From Halobacillus litoralis (lineage in GTDB: Bacteria > Bacillota > Bacilli > Bacillales > Halobacillaceae): a stretch of DNA of 64,000 nucleotides. The stretch is taken from the NCBI RefSeq assembly GCF_009856355.1, contig NZ_WMEW01000004.1, positions 176,747 through 240,746 of the forward strand. The letters run 5' to 3'. Shown one piece after another: positions 45,230-53,992 of this stretch (positions are counted from its first letter, which is position 1; the number at the start of each line of letters is the position of its first letter). The notes under the pieces are model-generated. The model had not been told where the DNA came from. It did no database searches and saw only the letters and a program-made list of their open reading frames with translations. The position numbers and the translations under genes are program-made.

Positions 45230-46165
45230 TTAAAATGGGAAAGGTAGTGTAACAATTACCATCATAAAAAACAGGATAGTCATATAGTTCAAAGAATAAA
45301 CAAACATCCATGTGGCCCACTTATCATCATTCTTCATAAAGAAGCCGGCGATCCCCAGAGCCAGCCAGCCGAAGGATAATAGAAAGGCTGTGACAAGGAA
45401 AACGGGGCCTAGAGATGCCAGATATATGGGAAGCGGCAGCAGACAGGCGACATAGACGACGATCTGGCGCTTTGTCATCTTGAAACCGTGGACCACCGGC
45501 AGCATCGGAATCCCTGCTGCTTTATATTCCTCTTTTTTCTTCATGGCAAGAGCCAGGAAGTGAGGCGTCTGCCAGATGAACATGATGAGAAATAGAATCA
45601 GGGCTTCAAGCTGAAGTCCCGGGTCTACCGCAGCCCAGCCGATTAAAGGCGGGACAGCACCCGAGAAACTTCCGATCACCGTGTTGATCGTGTACCGGCG
45701 TTTTGACCACATCGTATAAAGAACGACGTAGACAAACCAGCCGAACGCCCCCCATAATGCTGCCTGCCATGTCGTGAAAAGCAGAACAACAAACCCCAGT
45801 ATGGAGAGGGCGATTCCCATATTTTTAATTACAGGCAGTGATATGGAGCCTGTAACGGTGGGACGCGTTTGAGTTCTCGACATGATCGGGTCAATATCCC
45901 GATCATACCAGTTATTAATAACACAGCCACCCGCTATGACCAGAGCGGTACCAAGCATCGTTAACAGGAAAGTGACCCACTGGTCTGTGAATGGAGTGCC
46001 TGTAAAGTATAAGGCCAGCCAGAACCCTGTAAACGCGGTAATCAAATTAGAGTTAATAATACCAACTTTGATTAAACTTTTTATATCAGCTAACAAAGTA
46101 GTTTCCTGGGTTTTTGTTTGGATCATTTCTGTAGAAGCAGATTCGACTGTTCTTGGATTGTCCAT
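45230..46165 (-). CDS. ctaB: Heme O synthase / protoheme IX farnesyltransferase CtaB
   Basis: 311 residues, polytopic UbiA-superfamily prenyltransferase. The first aspartate-rich motif is in NNWYDRDIDPIMSRTQTRP and the second in WQTPHFLALAMKKKEEYKAAGIPM. It attaches farnesyl to heme B giving heme O, which CtaA then turns into heme A. Start after GGAGGG. First gene of the cta cluster, 73 bases before ctaC; the usual divergent partner ctaA is absent upstream. Confidence 0.97.
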   Translation of the reverse strand: MDNPRTVESASTEMIQTKTQETTLLADIKSLIKVGIINSNLITAFTGFWLALYFTGTPFTDQWVTFLLTMLGTALVIAGGCVINNWYDRDIDPIMSRTQTRPTVTGSISLPVIKNMGIALSILGFVVLLFTTWQAALWGAFGWFVYVVLYTMWSKRRYTINTVIGSFSGAVPPLIGWAAVDPGLQLEALILFLIMFIWQTPHFLALAMKKKEEYKAAGIPMLPVVHGFKMTKRQIVVYVACLLPLPIYLASLGPVFLVTAFLLSFGWLALGIAGFFMKNDDKWATWMFVYSLNYMTILFFMMVIVTLPFPF

Positions 46166-46277
46166 CGTTTATCTCCCTCCTTCTACTTCCCCTGATTCAT
46201 CATTGTAACAATTTCATGACAAAACAGGAGATGTTTCCGTCCTTGCACGTATTACAGTGACAAGAAACATCAAAATA

Positions 46278-46286
46278 ATTGTATCA
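46278..46286 (-). promoter_or_regulatory. Extended -10 promoter of ctaB
   Basis: The minus strand reads TGATACAAT, an extended -10 element, about 113 bases before the ctaB start. No good -35 is seen, as often at activator-dependent promoters; the ResD-like boxes lie about 60-75 bases upstream of the presumed start point. Confidence 0.45.
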
Positions 46287-46321
46287 TGTAATGTTTTTTC
46301 TATCTATTTAAACCGGACAAT

Positions 46322-46349
46322 TTTATGAATTTGTGACAAATTTGTGAAG
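46322..46349 (+). promoter_or_regulatory. Tandem ResD-like boxes upstream of ctaB
   Basis: The plus strand reads TTTGTGACA (46330-46338) and TTTGTGAAG (46341-46349), 11 bases apart, plus TTTATGAAT (46322-46330). They match the proposed ResD box TTTGTGAAT at 7, 8 and 8 of 9 positions. ResD activates ctaA and the ctaB operon in B. subtilis. Confidence 0.5.
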
Positions 46350-46561
46350 CCCGCCCTCCTCCTGTTTAGTATCTACCACGACCGCTTTTATTCATTCACT
46401 CTCGGGAGCGCTGACAACATTCATGGGAATGCTCAGCTGTTTTCATACGCTGACCGGCTTTAAAAAGAAAGAAGCTCAAAGTGTCATAACACTGTAAAAT
46501 TCCACCTCAACTATTTTACACGACGTTTCGGGAAACATGGACCACGAGGAGTGAACGTTCT

Positions 46562-46681
46562 ATGACAAAAATGCCCTTTTTCATCAGTCTGCCCCGATTC
46601 CCTCCTGTTCCTACCCATTTATTAACCTTTTTCATGCTGAATCATGAAGCAGAACAAACCCCCGCCTTCCTGCTCTCTTAA
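46562..46681 (+). CDS. Possible 39-residue peptide gene
   Basis: ATG preceded by GAGGAG at 10 bases, then 39 codons (MTKMPFFISLPRFPPVPTHL ...) ending inside the stem of the pycA terminator. The peptide is hydrophobic and proline-rich without a recognised family. The ribosome site is good but the frame is short and there is no visible promoter, so it may be chance. Confidence 0.25.
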   Translation: MTKMPFFISLPRFPPVPTHLLTFFMLNHEAEQTPAFLLS

Positions 46682-46700
46682 GAGCGCGGAAGCGGGGGCT
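46659..46700 (-). terminator. Terminator after pycA
   Basis: GC-rich imperfect stem GCCCCCGCTTCCGCGCTCT / AGAGCAGGAAGGCGGGGG about 40 bases after the pycA stop; the T-tract on the minus strand is short (TTTGTT). Confidence 0.7.
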
Positions 46701-46737
46701 GCGATAGTCTGAATCATTTAGCTGCTCATTAAATCTT

Positions 46738-49700
46738 TTACTCAAACTCAATTAAGAGATCACCGACGTGAATGGCTTCATTATTGTTGACGTAGATGTC
46801 TTTGATCACACCATCAAACGGAGCCTGAACAGTGGTTTCCATTTTCATAGCCTCTGTGATCATCAAGTGGTCCCCTTTGTTCACCTTTTCTCCCTTTTTG
46901 GATAAAACTTTGATGACGGTCCCCGGCATTGTCGCACCGATATGTCTTTCATTCGTTTTATCCGCTTTCGGACGCTCCTGTACGGCCGCTTTGACATTTT
47001 CGTCCTTCACTACAACTTCCCTTGGCTGACCGTTCAGCTCGAAATACACGATCCTCGTACCGTCCACCTGAGGTTCACCGACTGAAACAAGCTTTACAAT
47101 CAAGGTTTTCCCCTGCTCGATTTCGACTTCGATCTCCTCTCCCAGCCTCATCCCATAAAGGAAGGAGGGTGTATCGAGTACAGACATATCCCCATACTGC
47201 TCTCTGAACTTTTGGTGATCCATGAATACTTTTGGATACAAGGCATAGCTGATCATATCAAAGCTTGTGACCTGTCTGTCGAGAGAATGGAAGAGCGTTT
47301 CCTTTAAATTATTGAAATCGACCGGTTCCAGCAGTTCTCCCGGGCGCACTTGAATCGGTTCCCGCCCCTTCAGGATAATCCGCTGCAGTTCAGCTGGAAA
47401 TCCTCCATAAGGCTGGCCGAGGTATCCTTGGAAAAATTCTATGACACTGTCAGGAAAATCCAGGGATTCCCCTTTTTCATAAATGTCATCCTCATTCAAC
47501 TCATTCTGAACCATATAAAGCGCCATATCCCCTACAATCTTGGAAGAAGGGGTGACCTTCACAATATCTCCGAACATATCGTTGACCCGGCGGTACATGG
47601 TCTTCACTTCATCCCAGCGTTCACCAAGGCCGACGGCTTTCGCCTGCTGCTGGAGATTGCTGTACTGACCTCCCGGCATCTCATGTTTGTACACTTCCGT
47701 GTGGGGGGCATTCATCCCACTTTCAAAATCCTTATAATACTTTCGAATATCCTCCCAGTAGTGGCCGAGCTTCTCATAGGAATCGATGTTCAGCTTCGGC
47801 TTCCGCTCATGACCTTCTAATGCGTAATAGAGACTGTTGGCACTCGGCTGGGAAGTAAGGCCGGCCATCGCTCCTGCAGCAACATCAACGACATCCACAC
47901 CTGCATCAACAGCTTTATGATACGTCAGGAGTCCATTGCCGCTTGTATCGTGCGTGTGAAGATGAATCGGAATGTCCACAGTTTCTTTCAGGGTGGAGAT
48001 CAGCTGATAGGCTGCTTCAGGCTTTAACAGGCCGGCCATATCTTTGATTCCGAGGATGTGCGCACCGGCAGCTTCCAGTTCCCGGGCCAGTTTTTTATAA
48101 TAGGCCAGGTCATATTTCCCTCTCCCTCTGTCAAGGATGTCACCGGTGTAGCACATAGCGGCTTCCGCTGCTTTACCGGATTCCCGAACAGCATTGATAG
48201 TGAGCTTCATCCCTTCCACCCAGTTCAGCGAGTCGAAAATACGGAACACATCAATGCCCGCTGACGCACTTTTATCAACAAACTCCCGAATCAGGTTATC
48301 CGGATAGTTTTTATAACCGACAGCATTGGAGGAACGCAGAAGCATTTGAAACAGGAGATTCGGTGCCTTGGCCCTCAGCTTCAACAGCCTTTCCCATGGG
48401 TCTTCATTTAAGAAGCGGTAGGATACATCAAAGGTCGCCCCTCCCCACATCTCAAGCGAAAACAAATCTGGAAGCAGACGGGCGGTCGGTTCGGCAATGT
48501 TCTCCAGATCTTTCGTCCGGACACGTGTAGCCAGAAGGGATTGATGGGCATCGCGGAAAGTCGTGTCTGTCAATAACACTTCCTTTTGACTTTTCAGCCA
48601 TTCGGCCAGGCCTTCAGGTCCTCGTTCGTCAAGCAGCTGTTTCGTCCCTTCCGGCATTGGTTCAGAATGTTTGACTGCAGGTATACGCGGCTTGTGGAAG
48701 ACCGGCTTCTTCCGGTTTCCATACCCTTCAAACCCATTCACGGTCCGGTCGGCAATGTAGGTAAGCATCTTTGTCCCCCGGTCCTTCCGCTTAGGGAAAA
48801 CAAAGAGCTCCGGAGACCGGTCGATAAATGTCGTATTATATTCTCCTGACAGGAACTGCTTGTGCTGGACGACATTTTCAAGAAACGGAATGTTCGTTTT
48901 AATTCCGCGGATCCGGAACTCTTTAAGGTTCCGCAGCATTTTATGTGCGGCTTGATCAAAGCTCAGGGCCCATGTCGATAGTTTTACGAGCAGGGAATCA
49001 TAATAAGGGGAAATAACAGCTCCCTGGAATCCATTCCCCGCATCGAGACGGACGCCGAACCCTCCACCGGATCGGTAGGCCATAATCTTGCCGGTATCCG
49101 GCATGAAGTTATTCAATGGATCCTCTGTCGTGACCCTGGATTGAATCGCATACCCGTGGGTACGGATCTCCTCCTGCTTTGGAATTCCGATACAGCTGCT
49201 GTGGAGGCTGCGGCCTTCAGCCACCATAATCTGTGTTTGAACAATGTCCACCCCTGTAATCATCTCCGTAATGGTATGCTCTACCTGGACACGGGGATTC
49301 ACTTCAATAAAATAGAACTCTTCATCCGTCACTAAAAACTCAACGGTGCCCGCATTAATATAGGAAACGTTTTCCATTAACTTGACCGCAGCCTGACATA
49401 TGTCCTCTCTCAATTGATCACTTAAGTTCACACTGGGCGCAATTTCGACCACTTTCTGATGACGCCTTTGAACTGAGCAGTCCCGTTCATACAAATGAAC
49501 GATATTCCCATCTCTGTCACCAATGATCTGTACTTCGATATGCTTCGGTTCCTCAATCAGCTTTTCCACATAGACTTCATCACTTCCAAAAGCTGCGCGT
49601 GCTTCGGAACGGGCCCGTTCATACGACTCGTCGAGGGTTTCAGCGCTTCGGACCACCCTCATCCCACGACCGCCGCCGCCCATAGCCGCTTTGATCATAA

Positions 49701-50181
49701 TCGGAAATCCATGCCGGGCTCCGAAATCGTGGATTTCCTTCAGGCCTTTCACCGGTCCATCGGTGCCCGGTATCACTGGTATTCCTGCCTGAACAGCCTG
49801 CTCTCTTGCTTTCACCTTATCTCCAAACATGTTTAAGTGTGCGCTTGTAGGACCGATGAAAACGATCCCTTCCTCTTCACAGCGTTTGGCAAACTGAATA
49901 TTCTCCGAAAGAAAACCGTAACCGGGGTGAATGGCATCTACTCCGACACTTTTGGCAATTTCGATAATTCCTTCAATATCAAGATACGCATCAATCGGCT
50001 TTTTCCCTGCCCCGACAAGATAAGCCTCATCCGCTTTATAACGATGGTAGGAGCCGGTATCCTCCTGGGAATACACCGCTACTGTCCGAATATTAAGTTC
50101 TGTACACGCTCTGAATACACGAATCGCGATCTCTCCACGGTTCGCTACAAGCACTTTATTGATTTTTACTGCCTCTGTCAT
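46738..50181 (-). CDS. pycA: Pyruvate carboxylase PycA
   Basis: 1147 residues (B. subtilis 1148). Biotin carboxylase domain first (VLVANRGEIAIRVFRACTE ... AAMGGGGRGMRVVR), then the carboxyltransferase domain (LLTDTTFRDAHQSLLATRVR, metal-binding HLHTHDTSGN), and a biotin carrier domain with Lys1113 in TEAMKMET. It makes oxaloacetate from pyruvate and bicarbonate, refilling the TCA cycle. The frame is open 57 codons upstream, but the ATG at 50181 with GGGAG in front gives the family start MTEAVKINKVLVANRGE. Between ylaN and the cta cluster. Confidence 0.98.
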   Translation of the reverse strand: MTEAVKINKVLVANRGEIAIRVFRACTELNIRTVAVYSQEDTGSYHRYKADEAYLVGAGKKPIDAYLDIEGIIEIAKSVGVDAIHPGYGFLSENIQFAKRCEEEGIVFIGPTSAHLNMFGDKVKAREQAVQAGIPVIPGTDGPVKGLKEIHDFGARHGFPIMIKAAMGGGGRGMRVVRSAETLDESYERARSEARAAFGSDEVYVEKLIEEPKHIEVQIIGDRDGNIVHLYERDCSVQRRHQKVVEIAPSVNLSDQLREDICQAAVKLMENVSYINAGTVEFLVTDEEFYFIEVNPRVQVEHTITEMITGVDIVQTQIMVAEGRSLHSSCIGIPKQEEIRTHGYAIQSRVTTEDPLNNFMPDTGKIMAYRSGGGFGVRLDAGNGFQGAVISPYYDSLLVKLSTWALSFDQAAHKMLRNLKEFRIRGIKTNIPFLENVVQHKQFLSGEYNTTFIDRSPELFVFPKRKDRGTKMLTYIADRTVNGFEGYGNRKKPVFHKPRIPAVKHSEPMPEGTKQLLDERGPEGLAEWLKSQKEVLLTDTTFRDAHQSLLATRVRTKDLENIAEPTARLLPDLFSLEMWGGATFDVSYRFLNEDPWERLLKLRAKAPNLLFQMLLRSSNAVGYKNYPDNLIREFVDKSASAGIDVFRIFDSLNWVEGMKLTINAVRESGKAAEAAMCYTGDILDRGRGKYDLAYYKKLARELEAAGAHILGIKDMAGLLKPEAAYQLISTLKETVDIPIHLHTHDTSGNGLLTYHKAVDAGVDVVDVAAGAMAGLTSQPSANSLYYALEGHERKPKLNIDSYEKLGHYWEDIRKYYKDFESGMNAPHTEVYKHEMPGGQYSNLQQQAKAVGLGERWDEVKTMYRRVNDMFGDIVKVTPSSKIVGDMALYMVQNELNEDDIYEKGESLDFPDSVIEFFQGYLGQPYGGFPAELQRIILKGREPIQVRPGELLEPVDFNNLKETLFHSLDRQVTSFDMISYALYPKVFMDHQKFREQYGDMSVLDTPSFLYGMRLGEEIEVEIEQGKTLIVKLVSVGEPQVDGTRIVYFELNGQPREVVVKDENVKAAVQERPKADKTNERHIGATMPGTVIKVLSKKGEKVNKGDHLMITEAMKMETTVQAPFDGVIKDIYVNNNEAIHVGDLLIEFE

Positions 50182-50316
50182 TATCCCACTCCCTCTATGT
50201 ACGTAAAATCTTCTTCTCCGCTTACATAGATTCTCCGCTGCGTTGCAAAATTCCTTCAAATCTGACAATTTTACGTCTAAACAGATGGAAGAACGCCAAA
50301 CATCAATGGAAGGATA

Positions 50317-50362
50317 TAAAAAAAGCTCAAACCACAACAGCATCTGTCGCAATTTGAGCTTT
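50317..50362 (-). terminator. Terminator after ylaN
   Basis: Stem AAAGCTCAAA / TTTGAGCTTT with a longer imperfect extension and seven T residues on the minus strand. Confidence 0.85.
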
Positions 50363-50365
50363 ACA

Positions 50366-50647
50366 TTATGACTTCTGGGCAGCTTCGTGCAGAACGTTCA
50401 GCTGCTTCTCCAGGTTATCCAGTAAATCCTTACCTTCTACTTCGCTGATTAAATTCAAGCGAACTGCGAAATGTATTTCACGGGATAATCCAAACATCTG
50501 TGTATCTAATACTTCTTCATATAGTGGACACTGGGGCATTGTGAGATTATCCATTTGGACTTTAATCAGTCTTAATATTTTATCAGCGTCAGCTTTTAGA
50601 AGGGCATAGGCTTTTTCCCGATGATCCACAGCCACATCAGACAACAT
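50366..50647 (-). CDS. ylaN: YlaN family protein (UPF0358 / DUF1507)
   Basis: 93 residues, exactly the B. subtilis length, and nearly identical in the core ([35 protein letters not shown]). Small helical cytosolic protein; in B. subtilis and S. aureus it is required when iron is limiting and interacts with Fur. The ATG at 50647 follows GGAGGGG; the frame is open 23 codons upstream without a site. In B. subtilis ftsW follows ylaN; here pycA does. Confidence 0.96.
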   Translation of the reverse strand: MLSDVAVDHREKAYALLKADADKILRLIKVQMDNLTMPQCPLYEEVLDTQMFGLSREIHFAVRLNLISEVEGKDLLDNLEKQLNVLHEAAQKS

Positions 50648-50731
50648 TGAAATCCCCTCCATTACACAAGTCTTTCTTCTAACTATATTATCGTTTCGGC
50701 GTGAAAATTGCAACAATGGAATGGAGCCGGC

Positions 50732-51661
50732 TCAGAAGATGGAGAGGTCGTATCGGTTGGACAACGTTTCCAGAAGTTTCAAGCCCACGACGCTGTTTCC
50801 TTTTTCATCCAGGCTTGGACCATACACGGCGATTCCTCCGAAATCATTCAGTGAAGCTAAAACCGATCCGGAAACACCGCTTTTTGCGGGAATCCCCACT
50901 TTGATGGCAAAGGAGCCGGAGGCATCGTACATCCCGCAGGTGACCATGAAAGTTTTGCAGATACGGGCCAGGTGCTTCGGAATAATCCGCCGTCCGGAGG
51001 CAATATCGCGCCCCTCATTCGCAAGGAGAGCGCCGATCCGTGCAAGCTGACAGACGTTGACTTCAATGGCACACTGCTTTGTATAAGCATCGAGCGTTTC
51101 CTCCACGCTTCCTGTAACAATCTGGTGCTGCTTCATATAAAACAGCAGGGAACGGTTCAGAAATGCCGTTTCAAATTCAGAACTGGCTACCTCTTCATTA
51201 TATCCGATGCTGTGATCATCCGTTAAATCATGAACAAAGCTCAAAAGCCTGCCGACTTTTTCGTCAGGGGTTGCCCCGTGTATCATATTCGTTACAGCCA
51301 ATGCTCCAGCATTAATCATCGGATTCAACGGCTTGGACGGGATCTGCTCCAGTCTGTAAATGGAGTGGAACGGATCGCCGGTAGGCTCCATCCCTACTCG
51401 GTCAAATACATACTCCTCCCCGTTATCCATAAGCGCCAGGGCGAGTGATATGACTTTGGAAATACTTTGAAGGGTAAAGCGCACTTCCGTCCGTCCGGCT
51501 TCCACCGTGTCCCCATCGAGATAATGGAGTGCTACGGCAAGGTCTTCCGGATTCTGCCTGCCCAATGCCGGTATATAGTCGGCTACCTGACCGTCGTACG
51601 CATAGGGACGCACATTTTCAAGCCATTCATTTAATACTTGTTCGGAAATATCTTTAATCAA
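50732..51661 (-). CDS. glsA: Glutaminase A
   Basis: 309 residues, serine-beta-lactamase-like glutaminase family. Catalytic Ser66-x-x-Lys69 in QSISKV; MINAGALAVTNM and GMYDASGSFAIKVGIPAKSGVSG are the other active-site segments. Hydrolyses glutamine to glutamate and ammonia in the cytosol. Position next to ylaN corresponds to B. subtilis ylaM (glsA2). The start appears to be TTG after AAAGGAGG. Confidence 0.96.
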   Translation of the reverse strand: MIKDISEQVLNEWLENVRPYAYDGQVADYIPALGRQNPEDLAVALHYLDGDTVEAGRTEVRFTLQSISKVISLALALMDNGEEYVFDRVGMEPTGDPFHSIYRLEQIPSKPLNPMINAGALAVTNMIHGATPDEKVGRLLSFVHDLTDDHSIGYNEEVASSEFETAFLNRSLLFYMKQHQIVTGSVEETLDAYTKQCAIEVNVCQLARIGALLANEGRDIASGRRIIPKHLARICKTFMVTCGMYDASGSFAIKVGIPAKSGVSGSVLASLNDFGGIAVYGPSLDEKGNSVVGLKLLETLSNRYDLSIF

Positions 51662-51751
51662 AGAAAAGAGCCTCCTTTAATGAAATCGAATTCATTATCT
51701 GCTATGATTTTGGATGGATGATTCTTACTATTTTGAAAGGTGGCTTCAGCC

Positions 51752-52246
51752 ATGATTGTTCAACTAACTGGAAAAGTAAAGTTTCCCATTACTTTAGATC
51801 CCACCGTATGGATTTTTGATGACCGCAAAGTAACATTTTCTGAAGCATTTGAAGGGGGCCCATCAGAAACAACCCCCGAGGAGGAAGATGAATTGAAACG
51901 GAAATCCCTCCGCTTCGACAGGGAAGTATATCAGCAGAAACTGAATCCACCTGTGAATAAAAGCATCAACCGCTATGAAAAGCAGCGGATCATTAACGGC
52001 ACTTTTCTAATGCCCCTTCTGCCTTTTCTGCAAACCAGCGAGCCATCGGTGCAGGCAGAAAAAGCGGCCCTCGTTTCCGATGAGGGAGAAGAAATTGTCC
52101 AAGCCGATGATTTAAAGGATGCCCTGCTGTTATTTGCGGAAAATGGAAAACCATTGAAAACGGACGGCCCTGTCCACTTGTACTTTGGAGATGGTTCCAA
52201 CAAGGAAACACCTGTGAAAGGGATTAAAAAAATCGTATTTCAATAA
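51752..52246 (+). CDS. ylaL: YlaL-like hypothetical protein
   Basis: 164 residues, beginning MIVQLTGKVKFPITLDPTVWIFDDRKV. No membrane segment. Identified as YlaL by position (next to glsA, before ylaJ) and by the ITLDPTVWIFDDRK segment; function unknown. The ATG follows GAAAGG with TGG; the frame is open four codons upstream from a GTG. Divergent from glsA. Confidence 0.7.
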   Translation: MIVQLTGKVKFPITLDPTVWIFDDRKVTFSEAFEGGPSETTPEEEDELKRKSLRFDREVYQQKLNPPVNKSINRYEKQRIINGTFLMPLLPFLQTSEPSVQAEKAALVSDEGEEIVQADDLKDALLLFAENGKPLKTDGPVHLYFGDGSNKETPVKGIKKIVFQ

Positions 52247-52251
52247 TCAGG

Positions 52252-52280
52252 AAGGACGGCTCCCCGCAGCTGTCCTTTTT
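52252..52280 (+). terminator. Terminator after the ylaL-like gene
   Basis: Stem AGGAC.GC / GC.GTCCT with TTTTT after it, starting a few bases after the stop. Confidence 0.65.
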
Positions 52281-52334
52281 GTATATTATCTCTTCTCCGG
52301 CACAGGCTATAAGTAAAAAAAGTGGTGGTTTCCT

Positions 52335-52913
52335 TTGAAGACATTCCTATTATTAACGGCTTTCCTTTTACTGAGCGCTTGTCAGCAGGGCGGAAATGAA
52401 CAGTCGCTCCTGGAGGAGAAGCAGAACGATCCGAAATTCAAATACGTGTCTGACTCCGATCCCATTGAGAAAAAGACGATGACCAGAGAAGAAGCAGCTG
52501 AGCATTTAGCGGGGCTTGCAGTACAGGTCCCCGACGTCCACGATGCTACAGCCGTTGTTCTAGGTGATTACGTCGCCGTCGGGATTGATGTGGACAAGGA
52601 CCTGGACCGCTCCCGTGTCGGCGTAATTAAGTATTCTGTTGCAGAAGCACTAAAGAATGACCCTTACGGAAAACAGGCCGCCGTTTTTGCAGATGCTGAT
52701 GTCGTCGAACGACTCAGGGGGCTTGGGGACAAAATTGCCCAGGGACACCCTGTAGACGCATTAACCGACGAACTCAGCCAGATTGTAGCCCGCTATATGC
52801 CTGAAGGCCCTGTCAATGAAGAGCCGAAGTCAAATAACAACCAGGACTCTATCCCGGAAGAAGAACAGAAGAATCTGGATCAAGTAGAAAATGAGCAGTC
52901 TTATTCTGATTAG
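52335..52913 (+). CDS. ylaJ: YhcN/YlaJ-family sporulation lipoprotein
   Basis: 192 residues. Lipoprotein signal with lipobox LSAC (Cys16), then the YhcN/YlaJ domain (AEHLAGLAVQVPDVHDATAVVLGDYVAVGIDVDKD), and an acidic, Asn/Gln-rich tail. Family members are membrane lipoproteins of the spore that affect germination. The start appears to be TTG with GTGGTGG upstream. In the yla order between ylaL and ylaI. Confidence 0.9.
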   Translation: MKTFLLLTAFLLLSACQQGGNEQSLLEEKQNDPKFKYVSDSDPIEKKTMTREEAAEHLAGLAVQVPDVHDATAVVLGDYVAVGIDVDKDLDRSRVGVIKYSVAEALKNDPYGKQAAVFADADVVERLRGLGDKIAQGHPVDALTDELSQIVARYMPEGPVNEEPKSNNNQDSIPEEEQKNLDQVENEQSYSD

Positions 52914-52920
52914 TACAGAA

Positions 52921-52960
52921 AAACAGCTAAATCCTAAAGAGGATTTAGCTGTTACTTTTT
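52921..52960. terminator. Bidirectional terminator between ylaJ and a 94-residue gene
   Basis: Stem CAGCTAAATCC / GGATTTAGCTG, which contains the stop codon of the minus-strand gene, followed by TTACTTTTTT on the plus strand. Confidence 0.8.
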
Positions 52961-53229
52961 TCCAGGATTTCTCTTTCCTTTTCTGTCAGTTCATTATAGT
53001 ATTGTACTCCGAACTGAGATCCCTCGTTTACCATTTTGGAGTTTTCCAAGTCAGCGGTTTCCGGTTTACCCGCTTCCTCAATCGGCATGTCGTCGCCTTT
53101 CTTCCATCGGTTTTGAAGGGAACCTGCCTTATCCTTCACTTTCTGTCTGTTGTCTCCGTCTTTTAGAAAGTAGGCAGCAACACCGCCGGCAAGGGCGCCG
53201 GCTGCAGTAACCATCCAACGTTTTCTCAC
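52945..53229 (-). CDS. Small membrane-anchored hypothetical protein
   Basis: 94 residues from the GTG start. Basic start VRKRWM, a short Ala/Gly-rich hydrophobic segment (VTAAGALAGGVAAYFL), then a charged stretch and a C-terminal motif QYYNELTEKEREILEKS. It resembles YtxH-like small membrane proteins in layout but no family is certain. The GTG follows AAAGGAT at good spacing; ATG alternatives 14 codons upstream overlap that site. Convergent with ylaJ. Confidence 0.7.
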   Translation of the reverse strand: MRKRWMVTAAGALAGGVAAYFLKDGDNRQKVKDKAGSLQNRWKKGDDMPIEEAGKPETADLENSKMVNEGSQFGVQYYNELTEKEREILEKSNS

Positions 53230-53367
53230 TATTATCATCCTTTCCATGACTTCTGTAATTACAGTTCCCAAACCATGATCTGTTAAAACGTAGAAACTCC
53301 ATCTATTTCTAAATTTTCACATGTGTTACACTAGAGATAACCGCAGAAAGAAAATAGAGGTGAGTCG

Positions 53368-53571
53368 ATGCGTGTCCAATGCGTGATTTGTGATCACATT
53401 GAAAAAATAGACAGCTACTGTCTACAGGCGAAACGGTTAAGAAACCGGAGGATCAACACGTATATGTGTCAGTCATGTCATGAACGTATTGCTGAAAATA
53501 CGAAAAAAAGACTGGCTACCGGCGATTTCCGTTTCCACCGTGAACGTAAAAGAGAAAAACATTTGAGTTAA
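53368..53571 (+). CDS. ylaI: YlaI (DUF2197) zinc-ribbon-like protein
   Basis: 67 residues. Two CxxC pairs (VQCVICDH and YMCQSCHE) mark a zinc ribbon; the C-terminus is very basic (FHRERKREKHLS). The family is common in Bacillaceae with no known function; nucleic-acid binding is a guess from charge. Start after AGAGGTG. Confidence 0.9.
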   Translation: MRVQCVICDHIEKIDSYCLQAKRLRNRRINTYMCQSCHERIAENTKKRLATGDFRFHRERKREKHLS

Positions 53572-53575
53572 CGAT

Positions 53576-53609
53576 AAAAAACCCGGCTTACTTAAGTAAG
53601 CCGGGTTTT
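53576..53609. terminator. Bidirectional terminator between ylaI and ylaH
   Basis: Stem AACCCGGCTTACTT / AAGTAAGCCGGGTT with A-run before and T-run after. Confidence 0.93.
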
Positions 53610-53614
53610 CCATT

Positions 53615-53992
53615 TCAGGACTCTCTCTGCTGTCTGGCTGACCGTTCCCTGTGAAGCCTCACTCTGTAAATGCCGAGAATTAAAGCTGCTACCAGCAGGC
53701 TTTCAGGTACAGGCAGATTCAATCCCAGAATCAACGTCAGTACGAATGTACCAATGATCAGTACCGCATAAACAACGATCGTCTTCAACACGGGGAGCTT
53801 TCTTGCAAATCCCAGCTTGAACGTAATGATCGCTAAAATGACAGTCGTTAAGTATAACAGCATAAACGAACGAAACAACATCGTTACTTCGCTTTCATCG
53901 TTTAAATTCACTTCGCTGCCAAGCCCGCGGAAAAAGAAGTCGGCCACCGGCCATAAATCCGTCGGTACTGGAAGCGTGGATGTATCCTGCAT
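53615..53992 (-). CDS. ylaH: YlaH-like membrane protein
   Basis: 125 residues with about three hydrophobic segments (SFMLLYLTTVILAIITFKLGF, VLKTIVVYAVLIIGTFVLTLILG, VPESLLVAALILGIYRV). The last segments match the YlaH-like family, conserved in Bacillaceae and of unknown function. The ATG is 6 bases after AGGAGG. The frame is open 66 codons upstream but that part overlaps ylaF antisense and lacks a site. In B. subtilis typA (ylaG) lies next to it; here it is missing. Confidence 0.85.
   Translation of the reverse strand: MQDTSTLPVPTDLWPVADFFFRGLGSEVNLNDESEVTMLFRSFMLLYLTTVILAIITFKLGFARKLPVLKTIVVYAVLIIGTFVLTLILGLNLPVPESLLVAALILGIYRVRLHRERSARQQRES

Larger units (their letters stand above)
46166..46737. 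other. Gap between ctaB and pycA where ctaA is expected
   Basis: 572 bases with no long gene. In B. subtilis the heme A synthase gene ctaA stands here, divergent from ctaB; nothing resembling its eight-helix product can be read in any frame. The gap contains a promoter and ResD-like boxes near ctaB, a 39-codon frame with a ribosome site on the plus strand, and the pycA terminator. Much of it (46350-46560) shows nothing I recognise. Confidence 0.75.
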
